Both the position numbers and the translations under genes were made by a program. Positions 11,029-22,159 of a stretch of DNA of 64,000 nucleotides are shown here, piece after piece. Each line of letters starts with the position of its first letter. Position 1 is the first letter of the stretch. Under the pieces are notes generated by a model that saw only the letters and a program-made list of their open reading frames with translations, had not been told where the DNA came from and searched no databases. The DNA comes from Phoma sp. XZ068 (taxonomy: Eukaryota; Ascomycota; Dothideomycetes; Pleosporales; Didymellaceae), in the NCBI GenBank assembly GCA_004835665.1, contig RBKR01000002.1:1612001-1676000 (forward strand). The letters run 5' to 3'.

Positions 11029-12273
11029 ATGTCTCAGCCCAGTGCGGGAGTCTTTGACTTGTCGACGATGAATCAGGAGACCTACACGCCAGACCAATTC
11101 GACCAACTCTTCGACACTGTCGGTACTGACCGTACCATCTACCATCAAAACAATGGCGAAGCATTAAATGATCATGATTTCAGATTTGACGTCGGATCAT
11201 ACCTCACACCGCCCGAGTTCGCGTCCCCGCCGCCGGCTCCTGCAAGCAACTTCTCAGCCTACAGCTTTGGTCAACTGTCCAGCGACTATTCTACACCTGG
11301 GCCCAATTCTCCGAACCCATACCCCATTGAGCAACAACAACGTTTTGATCCCAACTCAGTAGACGCCCTGCCACTTCGCCAGCGCCCTCAATGCCATCGC
11401 TCGCAGACAAGCACAGGTTACCTCCATTCAGCCCACCCAGCGCCTGGATACACCCGCCGTCGCTCTCTAAGCCAAGGTGATGTTGAAAATGTCGCTACAT
11501 TCAACGCTCAAGTCCCGAATCCGACGTTTATGCGCCTACGAGCCCCACGCTCCCGCTCCGCCACTCCAGAAGAACACCAACACAAGCGCCGTGCCGGCGG
11601 ACACAGTCGAAGCTCAAGCCAGACTACAAGCAGCGCAGGTGTATATACACGAGACAATGCCCCAACGAGTATGCCATACTACGTGAACGGCATGGTCCCT
11701 ACAAGTATCGGCACCCCTCTATCACCCGCGAGTCCGCGCTACTGCCACCCTACTACGCAACAGAAATGGTCGGTCCAGAACGGATATGGAGGGAGACTTC
11801 CTGAGAATGAAGTGCTGTTCAGATACATGGTGGAGCCGAAACAGATAGAGCACAGCAGGAAGATTATCGATATTGGGGCGTTGGCAGTTACCCGAGCGCT
11901 GGACCCGGTGTTGCAGACCCAGGACGACCCTATTATGAAGAAGCTCGAAGATCTAGAGCAATACCTCAAAGCAGAGTGCGGCTGGAGCGAGGATGCGCTG
12001 ACGGTGTGTGCTACTATCCGGAAGGCTTTGAGGAGGAAGCTGGACATGGTCACTGTTCACGCCGAAGGGTAAGAGCTTTACAAAGCGATATGTTTTGGAA
12101 TTGGAGGCTAATGCTCTTCTTGCAGCAGTCTGCATGACGGTCCGCCCGTTACCAACACCTTCGATCTCCCCACCATGACCATGCCCACCGAGGGAATTGT
12201 TGCCTGTTGCAACGGCGACGCTGACGATGATCGTACGATGGCTATACTCTTGGAGAAAAATGCGAGCACTTGA
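11029..12273 (+). CDS. Hypothetical Ser/Pro/Gln-rich protein
   Basis: I do not recognise the family. The main exon runs from 11029 (MSQPSAGVFDLS; an in-frame ATG at 11020 would add three residues) to 12068. An intron (12069-12125) and a final exon ending at 12273 follow. The protein is about 395 aa. Residues 1-260 are rich in Ser, Pro, Gln and Tyr, as in transcriptional co-regulators or disordered scaffolds. A more ordered C-terminal part has VLFRYMVEPKQIEHSRKIID and helical segments KKLEDLEQYLKAEC and VCATIRKALRRKLDMV. The acceptor is a NAGNAG (tgcagcag), so isoforms with or without one residue are possible. Function unknown. Confidence 0.65.
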
Positions 12274-12492
12274 TCGGAAATAACCTCTGACTCTCGTTTG
12301 TATGGTTTTAGAAAGGCGCAGGGAGTATTGATGGCGCAGATAGTGGAATTTGGGGTAAGGGGTGGATTTCGTCATAGAATTGGGATGGGAAGATGGGAGG
12401 TGGGCATAGCGAATGGCGTTGGGGAGTCTACGAGGCGTTCTGAATTATAATAGACTATACACAAATATCAGCACCATGACTTGGAGCTTGCT

Positions 12493-13609
12493 TCAATCGC
12501 TCTTCCCCGCACCTACAACACTCCCCGTACCCCCAATCCCCAACTCCGCCGCGCTCAAAAACTTGCCCTTCGCCTTCTCCACATCTGTCCAACTCCCACT
12601 CCCCTTGCTCCCCGCTCTCCTCCCACCCTTGTCATGCTGCGCTTTCGCATACTCGCCACTCCAACAATCCCAGCCTACCACGCACGCCACAACAACCAGC
12701 ACAAACACCGCCATAATCCCGAGGATTGCCATACTCAGTCCCCAGAACCCAGAACTAGCATAGGTCACTAGTGAGCTTGAGGACGCAGAAACAAGATGCC
12801 GTGGACTCCCCTTCCGCCCGAACTCATCCCAGTCCTCAAACATCATGATCTTCATTGGTCGCCTGCTGCCTTTCTTCTCCCGGTCGCTTAATCGAGCGAT
12901 AACGATTTCCCAGCCGGGGCCAACGTCGCCGGGACTCTGCAGTGGTCGGGGGAGTAAGATCAGCTCGATGACTCTCTGCTTGGAGTTGTCCAGGTTGATG
13001 GTGGTTGGGGGGTCAGTTAGCGGGAAGTAAGCGGAGAAGACGTTGAAGCGGAATACATAGGCGGTGGAATTGGTGACGCGGTGAAGAGAGTAGCCGTATG
13101 AGAGGCCGAGGATGGGGCCTGCGGTGTCGAGTTCATTGTTTTCGACTCTTTTTTTTAGGTCCTCGGAGGAGTAGTCCTGGAGTATTTGGCTGGCATAGAC
13201 GCGCGGGAGGATTGTGGAGTCTGAGAGCAGTGGGGCCTGGTTGATTGATAGATGTGCTGCGTCCAAGGGGAGAGATATGTTTAAGAGCTGGGTGCGTTAG
13301 CAAGTGCTAATGAATCATATTGCCCGAAGGATCAGGTGAGCGATATATGCTACCATCCAAACCATATTGTTGTGACACGGCGGCGAGCATGTGTTAACAA
13401 CATACCAAAGCATTGTCATCGATGCGATCTCTCCAGGTCGCAATTTCTCCATTGGAAGTATCCTGAAACAGGTACGGGCAGTCTATGCAGGGGAGCTTGG
13501 CGATGTAGTTGTACCCTTCAGCTAGAGTGGTTATGTCGGGTGCAACGTTTCCGCTAACCCGTGCGACTACTCCGAGCAACCCTACGAGGGCAGCAGTCCT
13601 CGATATCAT
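12493..13609 (-). CDS. Secretory-pathway type I membrane protein, function unknown
   Basis: 332 aa from two exons (13609-13406 and 13287-12493) around a 118-nt intron; the join reads IDDNALLLNISLPLD. A clear signal peptide starts it (MISRTAALVGLLGVVARVSG). The lumenal/extracellular domain has a Cys pair (LPCIDCPYLF) and N-glycosylation-type sequons. One transmembrane helix lies near residue 240 (LSMAILGIMAVFVLVVVACV), with a basic Gly/Ser-rich cytosolic tail after it. This topology suggests a plasma-membrane or ER protein with an outward-facing sensor or binding domain. I do not recognise the family. The intron is longer than its neighbours, so an extra small exon cannot be ruled out. Confidence 0.7.
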
Positions 13610-14725
13610 GGCGGACTTCAGAAAGATGTAAAAATACAGCTGAGTGGCATCTTAAGTCGGCGCGTTCAGGGCTGGGCCGGAGGGCGCTCCTGACACGAGC
13701 TAATTTTAGCAATACGGAACATGTGACTACGCGACATCGCGTTGGAATGCTCGGCGTAGGATCTGTAATTACGATTCCTTCGATTTTTCGAGTTCTGTAC
13801 TTTTCATAACATCGAATGCACCGTGAAAGTTGGAGATAGTGTTCTTGGGATTCAGAACATGCAAGGGTTGTGTCAAAGGAATGCGGCAAGCTAATTCCAG
13901 GTACCGCCGCTAACGAAGATCATACTTGTAGCAGGGACACTAACCATCGCACCTTCAGGCCATCGCAGTTAGTGATCATCAACAGGAGGCTTGTGTCTCG
14001 AGCACTTGCGATAGCTGATGAGGTTTCGAACTTCTTGCTAAAGCAAAAGAGATGAGAACAACTACATTGGTATAATAACATGTTGCCGCTGAGAACCTCA
14101 AGGACCACACCTTAGTGCACCTAACGTCACATTTCTAGAAGCTAACCAGGCGCACCCGTCACCCTGTGGAGCTTCGCTAAATGAAGCATCGTTGCGGAAA
14201 TCCACATGTACGCTAGGAAATGACTGCGAGGCGAGTGAGTCGTGATCTTCGGTACCGGTCACGCACTCCACAACAGCTGATCAACGGAAGCGTGCGCTCC
14301 GCCAGAAGTTATTGAAATAGGACCCTCTTCTGGAGAGGCGATCAAACAACGGTCAACTTGTGATCTTGCCCTCGAAGTCCCTGCACCACGTCACTTCCGA
14401 CGATTCCGCGGTTCAACGTCATCCGATTTGGTCGCTCACACGAACATTGTTGAGTAACAACGTTTGATCGCACGGCACAAAGAACGTCAACGTGAACTAT
14501 GTGGACTAGCTTGCAGATGATGTCTTTGTTGTCCAATGGCTCTGATTCGACTTTGATTTTGATTGCACGAACTCGTCATAGCGACTTGCTTAGCCTGCTG
14601 GTGATGTATGACAGCATGCATATGACAGTCGCAATAAAGCTTTGTGTACCTCGCCAGGTGGGAAACTAGATTGCCATCTTACAACAAATCGACTTGCGGC
14701 AGCTGTTCGCCCATCAAGATCAAAT
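13610..14725. other. Intergenic region, no gene seen
   Basis: 1.1 kb between divergent genes. Open frames are short, overlap on both strands and lack any recognisable motif. Confidence 0.4.
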
Positions 14726-15905
14726 ATGGCCATCACCAATGCGACTAGCACTGTCCAGGCGATCTTTGCCCTTCATACAGCAACGGCTGGTCTGGCACTA
14801 CTGATGCTAATTATAGCTGGCTTGGTCTTCCTCAAGCAACTGAAGAGCGGTACAAGTCGTCCAGGTGGATGGAAACGGTTCTCACACAGCGCAGGTGCGC
14901 CAAGACACTCCAGCTTAGGAACACACTTCTGGCTCATGTCTGGACTGTTCAACCTGATGGTGGCCTACGCTGCTCAGGCAGCCATCGTTGCTCTTCAGAC
15001 CAAGATCAACTCGCCTTCCTCAATCACTTCGATGTACTCTTACCCATCATATGGAGCTTCCAACTCAGTGACCAACGCCAATTATGGCAAGGATATATCT
15101 ATCTTGTCCTTTCTCTACCAATTTGCTAGCATCTTGGTCAACGTCAGCATTGTTGGTGCCATATGGATGCACGCCAACCATCTGGAATGCAACGCGACTG
15201 GCATCAACGCACCTGGCTTCATATCGTGGATCTGGAACCAGTTCTGGATCCTGGCCATGCTCGGTCTTGGCTTTGCGTCAGTAAAGTATCAGTTTCTTGA
15301 TGACTTCCACTGACAATCAGCAGTGCTTGGGGCCTTGCATACACCAAACGCGGCAACGGCAACTCTGCCGTGTACTTCCTGTCCATCCTCAGCTCCAGCT
15401 ACATCACACGTACAATCTTTGTCACATACGTTGCAGTTACGGTTGCAGCATCGACTAGCGCAACGCTCGAGGCTTTCTTGTGTTTGATTGGTGTCAAGAA
15501 AGATGGTATTGGAGGTGTACGTTTTTTGCTCGTCCCTGTCACAGACCTTACTAATATGGTTTTCAGACGGTAAAAAGCACCAAGAGTATCCTCAGTTCCT
15601 TCGTCTTCATAGTTCTCCCCGTCGTCTGGGTCCGCAACGCCTTCAACATCGCTCAGATTGTTATGCTTTACTACAACGTCAATAACTGGTCGCAAACTAC
15701 CAACCAGGCCCTCGCCTTCCTCTTCATCATCTTCGGTGAGCTTTCCAATCTCGCTGTTCTCGCCTTGGTACTCCTTGGTGCCATACGCTTCAGCAACACT
15801 CTCAATGGCAGACCAACTTCCTTACCCCATACCAACAAGGAGGCACGTGCTTCGAGCATGTCGAGGTACACTCGTGATGACAGATTCGAGGAAGCTGGCG
15901 TGTAG
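14726..15905 (+). CDS. Seven-helix fungal membrane protein
   Basis: 364 aa from exons 14726-15285, 15321-15516 and 15567-15905. About seven hydrophobic helices are visible: LALLMLIIAGLVFL, the region around LMSGLFNLMVAYAAQ, ILSFLYQFASILVNVSIVGA, FWILAMLGLGFAS, SSYITRTIFVTYVAVTVAA, FVFIVLPVVWVRNAFN and LSNLAVLALVLLGAI. The topology (extracellular N-terminus, short loops, charged C-terminal tail) resembles 7-TM proteins, but I see no diagnostic GPCR or opsin residue. The first intron is only 35 nt, or 38 nt with the alternative acceptor of a cagcag pair, which is short even for a fungus. The start at 14726 follows caaat and begins MAITNATS; an upstream in-frame ATG at 14642 adds a polar leader. 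Confidence 0.75.
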
Positions 15906-16386
15906 GGTTGGACTGTGAGAGTGGCTGGAGGTTTAATGGTTCATGTCGACATGATGGCATGGCCTTTACCCAGGTAGTGCAGGCAATTCAGTGATACCTT
16001 TCGTGTGCATATATCTCGTGCAAATTATCTAAAGTGTGGCAACACAAATCTGCTTGTGTACTTGATATTGAAGACAGTAAACATTCACTTCGAGGATGAA
16101 GCACTCGATAGTACTATGTGTTAATAGAAATGCAGTAACGGCCTGAGAAGGCGTAATAGTGTATGCGTAAAGAAGGCGCATAACTTAGATTGTGGTCGCC
16201 GGAGATCTGCCGCAAGCGAATCGTGGCTCTTCCCGACCATCTCCTTAACCGCCCTGGCTACGGTCGGAGCTAGTCTCTTTGGCGCTCTCCAGTATCACTT
16301 CTTTGATCACGTTCCTGGTGAATTTCGACACTGGCTTGATACATTCTGTCAACGACGCAAACCTTCGACGTGGCGCCTCCGCCAAT
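15906..16386. other. Intergenic region
   Basis: 3' flank of the 7-TM gene and promoter of the P450-like gene. The in-frame ATG at 16279 lies here; see the next entry. Confidence 0.4.
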
Positions 16387-18139
16387 ATGGCACCCACATT
16401 GATCATCTTCGCTTCGATTGTCATCATCCCGTTCCTGACTTACTACGCGACTTCTACGTTATTCTTTCGAAGAGCCAACAGCAAATCCACTGACAAGACG
16501 CCTCCCACGATACCATACTTCGTCCCCGGGGTATTTCACGCTGTCAGTTTTGCCCAGCAAGGGGCTCGAAAGTATTTTGCAGAGCTCATGTAAGTAGCAT
16601 TGTCTATGGAAAGTTTATGAACGCTCACAGGATTCGCAGCAAAGATTATGGTGCTTTTGCTCCATTCAAGGTCAAGGCGGGGCCGCGCTCATATGTCATA
16701 ATTCGTGACCCGATCCATATCAGCAGGGTACTGGACGCGCCAGAGCACTTGAGCACCAATGCAGTAAAAGTCGAGATGCTCGATAAATTGTTTGGCTCGC
16801 CCAGAGCCATCAATTACTTTCACGAGAGCAGAAGAAGTGTTCAGCAAGATCATAAAGCAAGAACGCTTGGGCAACTTCCCTTCCATATTCCGGATTCCAC
16901 TCTCGCCTCAATGACCGAGGTCTACATCTCTATATTATCCGCAAACATGCACGACAAAATGTTCCAATTCGATTCCTGGACGCGAATCGAAGACCTATGG
17001 TCTTTTCTCCAGCTAGTACTTATTCGGTGCACTCTGGACACGCTCTTCGGATCTACTCTACTCAAGCAATACCCTAGGATGATACGTGACTACTTGGACT
17101 TCAATGCTGCCGTCGAAGGCTTTGTGTACGGCATGCCTAGCATAATGCTCTCTGGGGCAACGAAACCACGCGATCGCTTACATCAGGGGTTGAGAAAATG
17201 GTTGAATAATATCCACACTGAGACTAATAACGGAAACGAGCATGATGGTGCAAATCCAGCCAATGAAAATTCATCATGGGAAGATAAAAAGGGACTGAAG
17301 TTCATTCGCGAGCATTATAACACCGTTCAAGTTAACAAGGACCTGGAAACTACCACAAAAGCAAGGGCGGCAGAGGTACTAAGCATCTTACATACGTACG
17401 TCATTTTACCTTGCCGGACTGTCAGCGTTTTTGAAGATTACGAAGGCTAAGAAATGATTATAGCACCCATGCTGGACTCGTATCGTCTACTTTTTGGATG
17501 ACAGTTGAAACCTTGCGCAAGTCTCATCTGACCCGCAGCATGACTGCCAGCGTAGGGCAGCAATTCTCGTCCATAACACACAAGTATGACATCCTCGGGC
17601 TTACTCAGGTGCCGCTCGTCAAGTCCTTTCAAACCGAAGTTTATAGGCTTCGAACAGCGACCTGTGCAGTCCGCACCAACGAGACCAACGGGTTTCCACT
17701 CGACAAGCATTGGGCATTACCCAAGGGGGCCACAGTGGCTATATTTCCCCATGATATCTCTCTCAACATCGACGTGTGGAGGAAACACCAGCCTCGAGCT
17801 CTTGAAAGGCCACTTGAAGACTTTTGGGCTGAGCGATTCATGGCTCCCGAACAGAAGAGCAAATCCAAGAAGAACGTTGGCGCTGATACGAGCGGAGCTG
17901 CAGCAGAGAATCTTGGAGATCTAGTCACAAGACTCGCCACATGCGATCAGTTTCCAGGTTCTCGCTTCGTATCAGCCTTGCAAATGGCCACACTGGCAGT
18001 CCTCTTTGCCGAATTCGAAGTCCAATTGTGTGACACTGAGCAGATAGATGCAGCTTTACCTCCAGTTCGAGAGTTCGCGTACGGGACGGTGAAGCCCTTG
18101 GAAAATACTGCAGTGCGCATTCGAAAGCGTAGGACATAG
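16387..18139 (+). CDS. Cytochrome P450-like protein lacking the heme-ligand cysteine
   Basis: Three exons, ending 16589, 16631-17395 and 17464-18139 (introns of 41 and 68 nt), give 547 aa from the ATG at 16387. That ATG places an ER signal anchor at the N-terminus (APTLIIFASIVIIPFLTYYA); an ATG at 16279 would add 36 residues. P450 landmarks are present: the Pro-rich hinge PPTIPYFVPG, an I-helix-like HAGLVSSTFWM, a K-helix ExxR (TEVYRLR) and the AERF (PERF) motif. The heme-binding loop does not fit. Where fungal relatives have a glycine-rich loop and CPGRxF, this protein reads RLATCDQFPGSRFV, so the thiolate Cys is Phe (TTT, one change from TGT) and the glycines are gone. It may be a pseudoenzyme or an early pseudogene. 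Overall similarity is to the CYP7/CYP8-like fungal group. Confidence 0.8.
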
Positions 18140-18599
18140 AAATACTGCAGTAGGCGAGCGTTTTGGACGGTCAACTACTATAGCATGTGCAGCAATACAA
18201 TAATTCCAATTAGACAGCACGATTATTTTGAATACATGTCCAGAGCAATTGAGGGCGCAATCAACAACTCTACTAAATATTTGAACTACATATCAGTTCT
18301 GCTAGTGGAGGTAATGAAGAGCAAAGAATTGACCAAGTGGTCCCGGCTAAGGAAGACTACATCCTCGGGCCCCTCATGGTCACCAACGCAACAACACTTC
18401 GCACCGGTGAGTTGTCGCTGTATTCAAATGTGTATACAAAGGAGGAGGTCGTTGGCGATGCTAGATGAGATTATGAGCCGGCTGCGGCTATAGTAAGCGG
18501 GTGTTATTTCCGGTCTGGTCGATGAAGCGGGGAACTCTGAGCTCCCATGCTCCTAACTGAGCGCTCTCAAACCTTCAACATTCACATACATCACTCAAA
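18140..18599. other. Intergenic region
   Basis: A 102-codon plus-strand frame (18185-18493) has no recognisable features. It otherwise holds the promoter of the aldolase-like gene. Confidence 0.4.
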
Positions 18600-19586
18600 A
18601 TGTTCACAACGCGCTCGATCGTACGACCGACCCACTGCCTCCGTGTTGCCAATTCGTCAACTCAATCATTCTTTCAACGAAGCCCAATCCGCGGCATCAC
18701 GGCCTCAACGCAGCCTCGCAATGCCTCGGTAGCACCAAGCCGGACTGTGAACCATAATGATCACACCGATAACCAGTCTGTCACCGCCATGGGTCTGACT
18801 ACCTCTGGTTCTCGCCTCAAAATTCGCAAGTATCCAATATTCTCTTCACTCGAAGAAGAGCGTGTGTATCGCAAACAGCACCTCGCCGCGGCGTATCGCG
18901 TCTTCGCGATGCGTGGCTTTGACGAGGGTGTTGCTGGTCATATTTCTGTGCGAGACCCAATCCTAGAAGACCACTTCTGGCTGAATCCCCTATCGACACA
19001 CTTCTCTCAAATTAGAGTGTCAGACTTGATCCTGGTGAATGAACAAGGGCAAGTGGTGGAAGGAGATCAGCCAATCAACGCTGCTGCATTCGCTATCCAC
19101 AGCGCGGTGCATAAGCGACGCCCTGATGTACACGCAGCATGTCATGCACACAGCGTGTATGGAAAGGCATGGAGTGCGTTTGGGCGAGAGCTCGATATGT
19201 ACACGCAAGACTCACTCAGGTTCTTCCGGAGCCATGGCGTCTATAAGCAGTTCGGTGGCGTAGTTTTGGAAGGCGATGAAGGCGAAAGAATTGCAGATGC
19301 TCTCGGCGACGGCAAAGCAGCTATCCTACAGAATCACGGCATTCTGACAGTTGGTCAAAGTGTTGATGAGGCGGCGTTCTGGTTCTTGAGCCTCGACAAA
19401 ACATGTCAGGCGCAGCTGCTCATCGATGCTGCAGCGGCCGGTAGCGGGCACAAACCAAAAATTATACCTGATGAGGAGGCTGCAGAGAGCTACAAGCAAG
19501 TAGGTACGCCGGAGAAGGGATGGCTTGCGTTTCAAGGGTATTACGACGAGGTTCTTGCGAAAACGAGGGGCGATTTCCTGAGTTAA
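18600..19586 (+). CDS. Class II aldolase/adducin-domain protein
   Basis: 328 aa, intronless. Residues ~80-310 form the class II aldolase/adducin N-terminal fold, which in metabolic members uses a Zn ion to cleave or epimerise phosphorylated sugars. Visible landmarks are the helix EEERVYRKQHLAAAYRVFAM, the GHISVRDP strand-loop, the metal-binding HAHS (about residues 183-185), AAILQNHG with its further His (about 246), and a helical end LDKTCQAQLLIDAA. The Arg/Ser/Thr-rich first ~60 residues (MFTTRSIVRPTHCLRVANSS) look like a mitochondrial targeting extension. The ATG at 18789, before MGLTTSGSRLK, could give a cytosolic form. Substrate unknown. Stand-alone fungal members of this kind are common and poorly studied. 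Confidence 0.9.
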   Translation: MFTTRSIVRPTHCLRVANSSTQSFFQRSPIRGITASTQPRNASVAPSRTVNHNDHTDNQSVTAMGLTTSGSRLKIRKYPIFSSLEEERVYRKQHLAAAYRVFAMRGFDEGVAGHISVRDPILEDHFWLNPLSTHFSQIRVSDLILVNEQGQVVEGDQPINAAAFAIHSAVHKRRPDVHAACHAHSVYGKAWSAFGRELDMYTQDSLRFFRSHGVYKQFGGVVLEGDEGERIADALGDGKAAILQNHGILTVGQSVDEAAFWFLSLDKTCQAQLLIDAAAAGSGHKPKIIPDEEAAESYKQVGTPEKGWLAFQGYYDEVLAKTRGDFLS

Positions 19587-19817
19587 ACGATCAATCGATG
19601 ACCTTTTTTCGGATCTCATGTTTTCTGCCCACCATTTACATGGAATTTTGAAGTACAAGACTTTTTTGCTCAAAACATAGTTTGGGTGTTCTGCTGTTTA
19701 TCCCACAGTGACAAGCAATCTAATTACTAGTGCGAAACTGGCCCTATGACGTACGTCTTGACATACCTTGTTTGTGAATCGTCAACACAACAGCCATCTT
19801 TCCACCAGCCACCGATA

Positions 19818-20837
19818 ATGGCGGCCAAAAAGGAGGAGAGGAAGTCTACAGAACCTAGCAAAAATGGCGTATCTGAAGAGGAGGCACGAAGAGAGTCATC
19901 CAAGGTTGCAAAGCAAGCGACAGAAGCACAAAAGAAAGCTACCGAACTTATGGAGGCAGCAGCTGCCGCTGGCGATCCCGAAGAACGCCAAAAGCTCATG
20001 GAACAAGCACTCGAACAGCAAATCCAATCGAAATCTCTGGGCAAGACAGCAAAGTACCTACGATCAGGTACTTTCCAAGGAATGGCAGTTGGCGCGGGCC
20101 TTGGTATTGCACCGGGAGCCTCTTTAGGCGCCATCACAGGTACTCTGATTGGCGGTGTTTCTTCCACTGCACTGGGTGGGCTAGGTGCTGGAATTGGTGC
20201 CGCTACTGGTGCGCTGCACGGTCCATTTTGGGATATTCAAAAGGGAGCGGGCAAAGGGATTCAAAAGATTACGGGAAACCTACCAGGGTGGAAGGCGACT
20301 GATAGCCAGAAGAAACAACTGGAAAAGATGATCGGCCAGATCAATGAGCAAGATGCACCGGGTGAAGAGGAGCTGCATAGTTGGGGGACTGAGAGTGTCA
20401 GTGATGATCAAAAAGCAGCCATGAAGACTGCGAAGTCGGCGATGCCCTCTATATCTTCTACAGAGCCAGACACCTCCAAAGGAAATACGGAGCAGAAGGA
20501 ACAGGATGAAAAAGACCAGGTGAAGCCAAGAGACTCTACAGATAGCGACCCAGTTGAAGTTCAGAGTGGCCAAGGAGAGTCCGAGGACAGCATACGAGCT
20601 ACTGGTGGTGATGTACAAGCCAGCGACAAGGGCGGAGCGGTAGAGAATGACAATGCTTCGCAAGTGAATACCCAGGAAGCTCAATCCACCTACAAGGATG
20701 CGGCAGTACAGACCGAAGAAGAAGGTCGCAAGAAACCGCGCAAGTTGCAGCAAAAATCAGCTGACGGAAATGCACCAGCTTCAAGGCCATCTACCACCAG
20801 GAAGCAGCCGCGGAAACTCGAAAAGAGGTCGACCTGA
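19818..20837 (+). CDS. Glycine-zipper protein with charged tails
   Basis: 339 aa, no introns. The start at 19818 (MAAKKEERKS) is preferred over an in-frame ATG at 19746. Residues 1-75 are an Ala/Glu/Lys helix (ESSKVAKQATEAQKKATEL). Residues ~84-140 are a Gly-rich zipper with small-residue repeats (GMAVGAGLGIAPGASLGAI, GTLIGGVSSTALGGLGAGIG) that could insert in or pack against membranes. A conserved-looking block, FWDIQKGAGKGIQKITGNLP, follows. The last 180 residues are acidic and disordered with a basic end (KKPRKLQQK and RKQPRKLEKRS). I do not know the function. The glycine-zipper region is the only structured element I can name. Confidence 0.7.
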   Translation: MAAKKEERKSTEPSKNGVSEEEARRESSKVAKQATEAQKKATELMEAAAAAGDPEERQKLMEQALEQQIQSKSLGKTAKYLRSGTFQGMAVGAGLGIAPGASLGAITGTLIGGVSSTALGGLGAGIGAATGALHGPFWDIQKGAGKGIQKITGNLPGWKATDSQKKQLEKMIGQINEQDAPGEEELHSWGTESVSDDQKAAMKTAKSAMPSISSTEPDTSKGNTEQKEQDEKDQVKPRDSTDSDPVEVQSGQGESEDSIRATGGDVQASDKGGAVENDNASQVNTQEAQSTYKDAAVQTEEEGRKKPRKLQQKSADGNAPASRPSTTRKQPRKLEKRST

Positions 20838-21116
20838 ACTCACTAGAATCACGTACAGTGTCTCGTATCGAAGCGATTCACTCGTGATTTACGCGCAGTC
20901 TTTGAAAGATCTGGGCTAGCACAAAGGCGCTAGGGGATAATCAATCCTGAGTATAAGGACAGACCCTTTCACAATGCCCCTCGCTAGACCTTCGCACCAG
21001 GAGCACAATGCTCTCAAAGCAAGCACCACATAAGACCATGAAGATCTCAGAACATCTTTGTGGCCATATAATTCAACTCACACTATTCCACCCACCAACC
21101 GCAAACAGTGCTCACC

Positions 21117-21965
21117 ATGATGTCCAAGAAGCTTGAATCGACCATCGAGAATGTCAAGTTCCGATCCGCTTATGGCGATATGCACGCCTATAGGGATGCT
21201 ATTTCAATGGCCGAACATGTCGCAGCCCTTCGTTCGCACGGTCGCATTGACAAAGCGATGGCTGTTGAGCTAATGAAGCCTTTCGACAAAGATAGAAAGT
21301 ACACCCTTGAGTACCTCCAAACGCACCCTGATTATAATGGCGTCCAACCTGAGATGCCGACTTTGATCACAGCGGAGCGTCATCAAGCGAAGCGAGACAA
21401 GGAGATGATAAAATTCATCGAGGATTTTGAGAATGGCAGGATCAATGAATGGGGAAACCCCATTGCCCAAGAGACTACCTCTGATGATAAAGGGAGCGGT
21501 AGTGACAACTCACAGCTGACCGATCGTATGAAGCTCGAGACACAGGCCGAAGAGACGGCAAGCGCGACCAGCGCAAATTTACCGCGACGATCTCGTGATT
21601 CTTCCTCGACACCGGCTTCGACAGCTGCATCACCTTCATCATCCACCCTACCACATGCGCAGGAAGAAGCACCGCCGCCCAAATCTCGGACTAGGAAGAG
21701 GCAATTTAGGGTAGACCCGTTGCAGCCCAGCCCTGGTGCCAGAGACTACTCCGAGTACAAGTACTATGAGCTCGTAGCTGAATGCCGCCGTCGAAACATC
21801 ACAGGTGGCGGCGACACACAAGAAGTCCGCAATCGTTTGATTCAGGATGACATCAACGTCAAGGAAGATCTGCCAAGGGACTTCTTAATGTACAAGGCGA
21901 AGGCACGGAAGGATTTCAAGCATGAAGCGCCTGCCGCACTGAGGCAAGATCTAAAGAAGAACTAG
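21117..21965 (+). CDS. Hypothetical protein with a SAP-like C-terminal motif
   Basis: About 282 aa, intronless. Possible starts are 21108, 21117 and 21120; 21117 follows cacc. The N-terminal ~100 residues are helical (NVKFRSAYGDMHAYRDAISM). A Ser/Thr/Pro-rich linker leads to a basic patch (PKSRTRKRQFRVD). A helix-turn-helix-like unit at about residues 214-240 (YKYYELVAECRRRNITGGG, then EVRNRLIQDD) resembles the SAP motif used for DNA or RNA binding (a leucine-rich helix, a Gly turn, a second basic helix). A nucleic-acid role is inferred only from that motif. Confidence 0.65.
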   Translation: MMSKKLESTIENVKFRSAYGDMHAYRDAISMAEHVAALRSHGRIDKAMAVELMKPFDKDRKYTLEYLQTHPDYNGVQPEMPTLITAERHQAKRDKEMIKFIEDFENGRINEWGNPIAQETTSDDKGSGSDNSQLTDRMKLETQAEETASATSANLPRRSRDSSSTPASTAASPSSSTLPHAQEEAPPPKSRTRKRQFRVDPLQPSPGARDYSEYKYYELVAECRRRNITGGGDTQEVRNRLIQDDINVKEDLPRDFLMYKAKARKDFKHEAPAALRQDLKKN

Positions 21966-22159
21966 ACATATACCTGCTTCTAAGTTTTCTAAGCGTATGG
22001 AGTTTGACAACGAGACGGTTACGTAGAAGGATATGATATTGATATTATGACGCAACTTAGCGTCTATGATCTAGTGCCTGATATGGCGTCTATGTATCTG
22101 ACATGGGTATCTCTTACAACAAAGATAAATGCTTAGGAAAGAAAAAGAGATCCAGTTGA

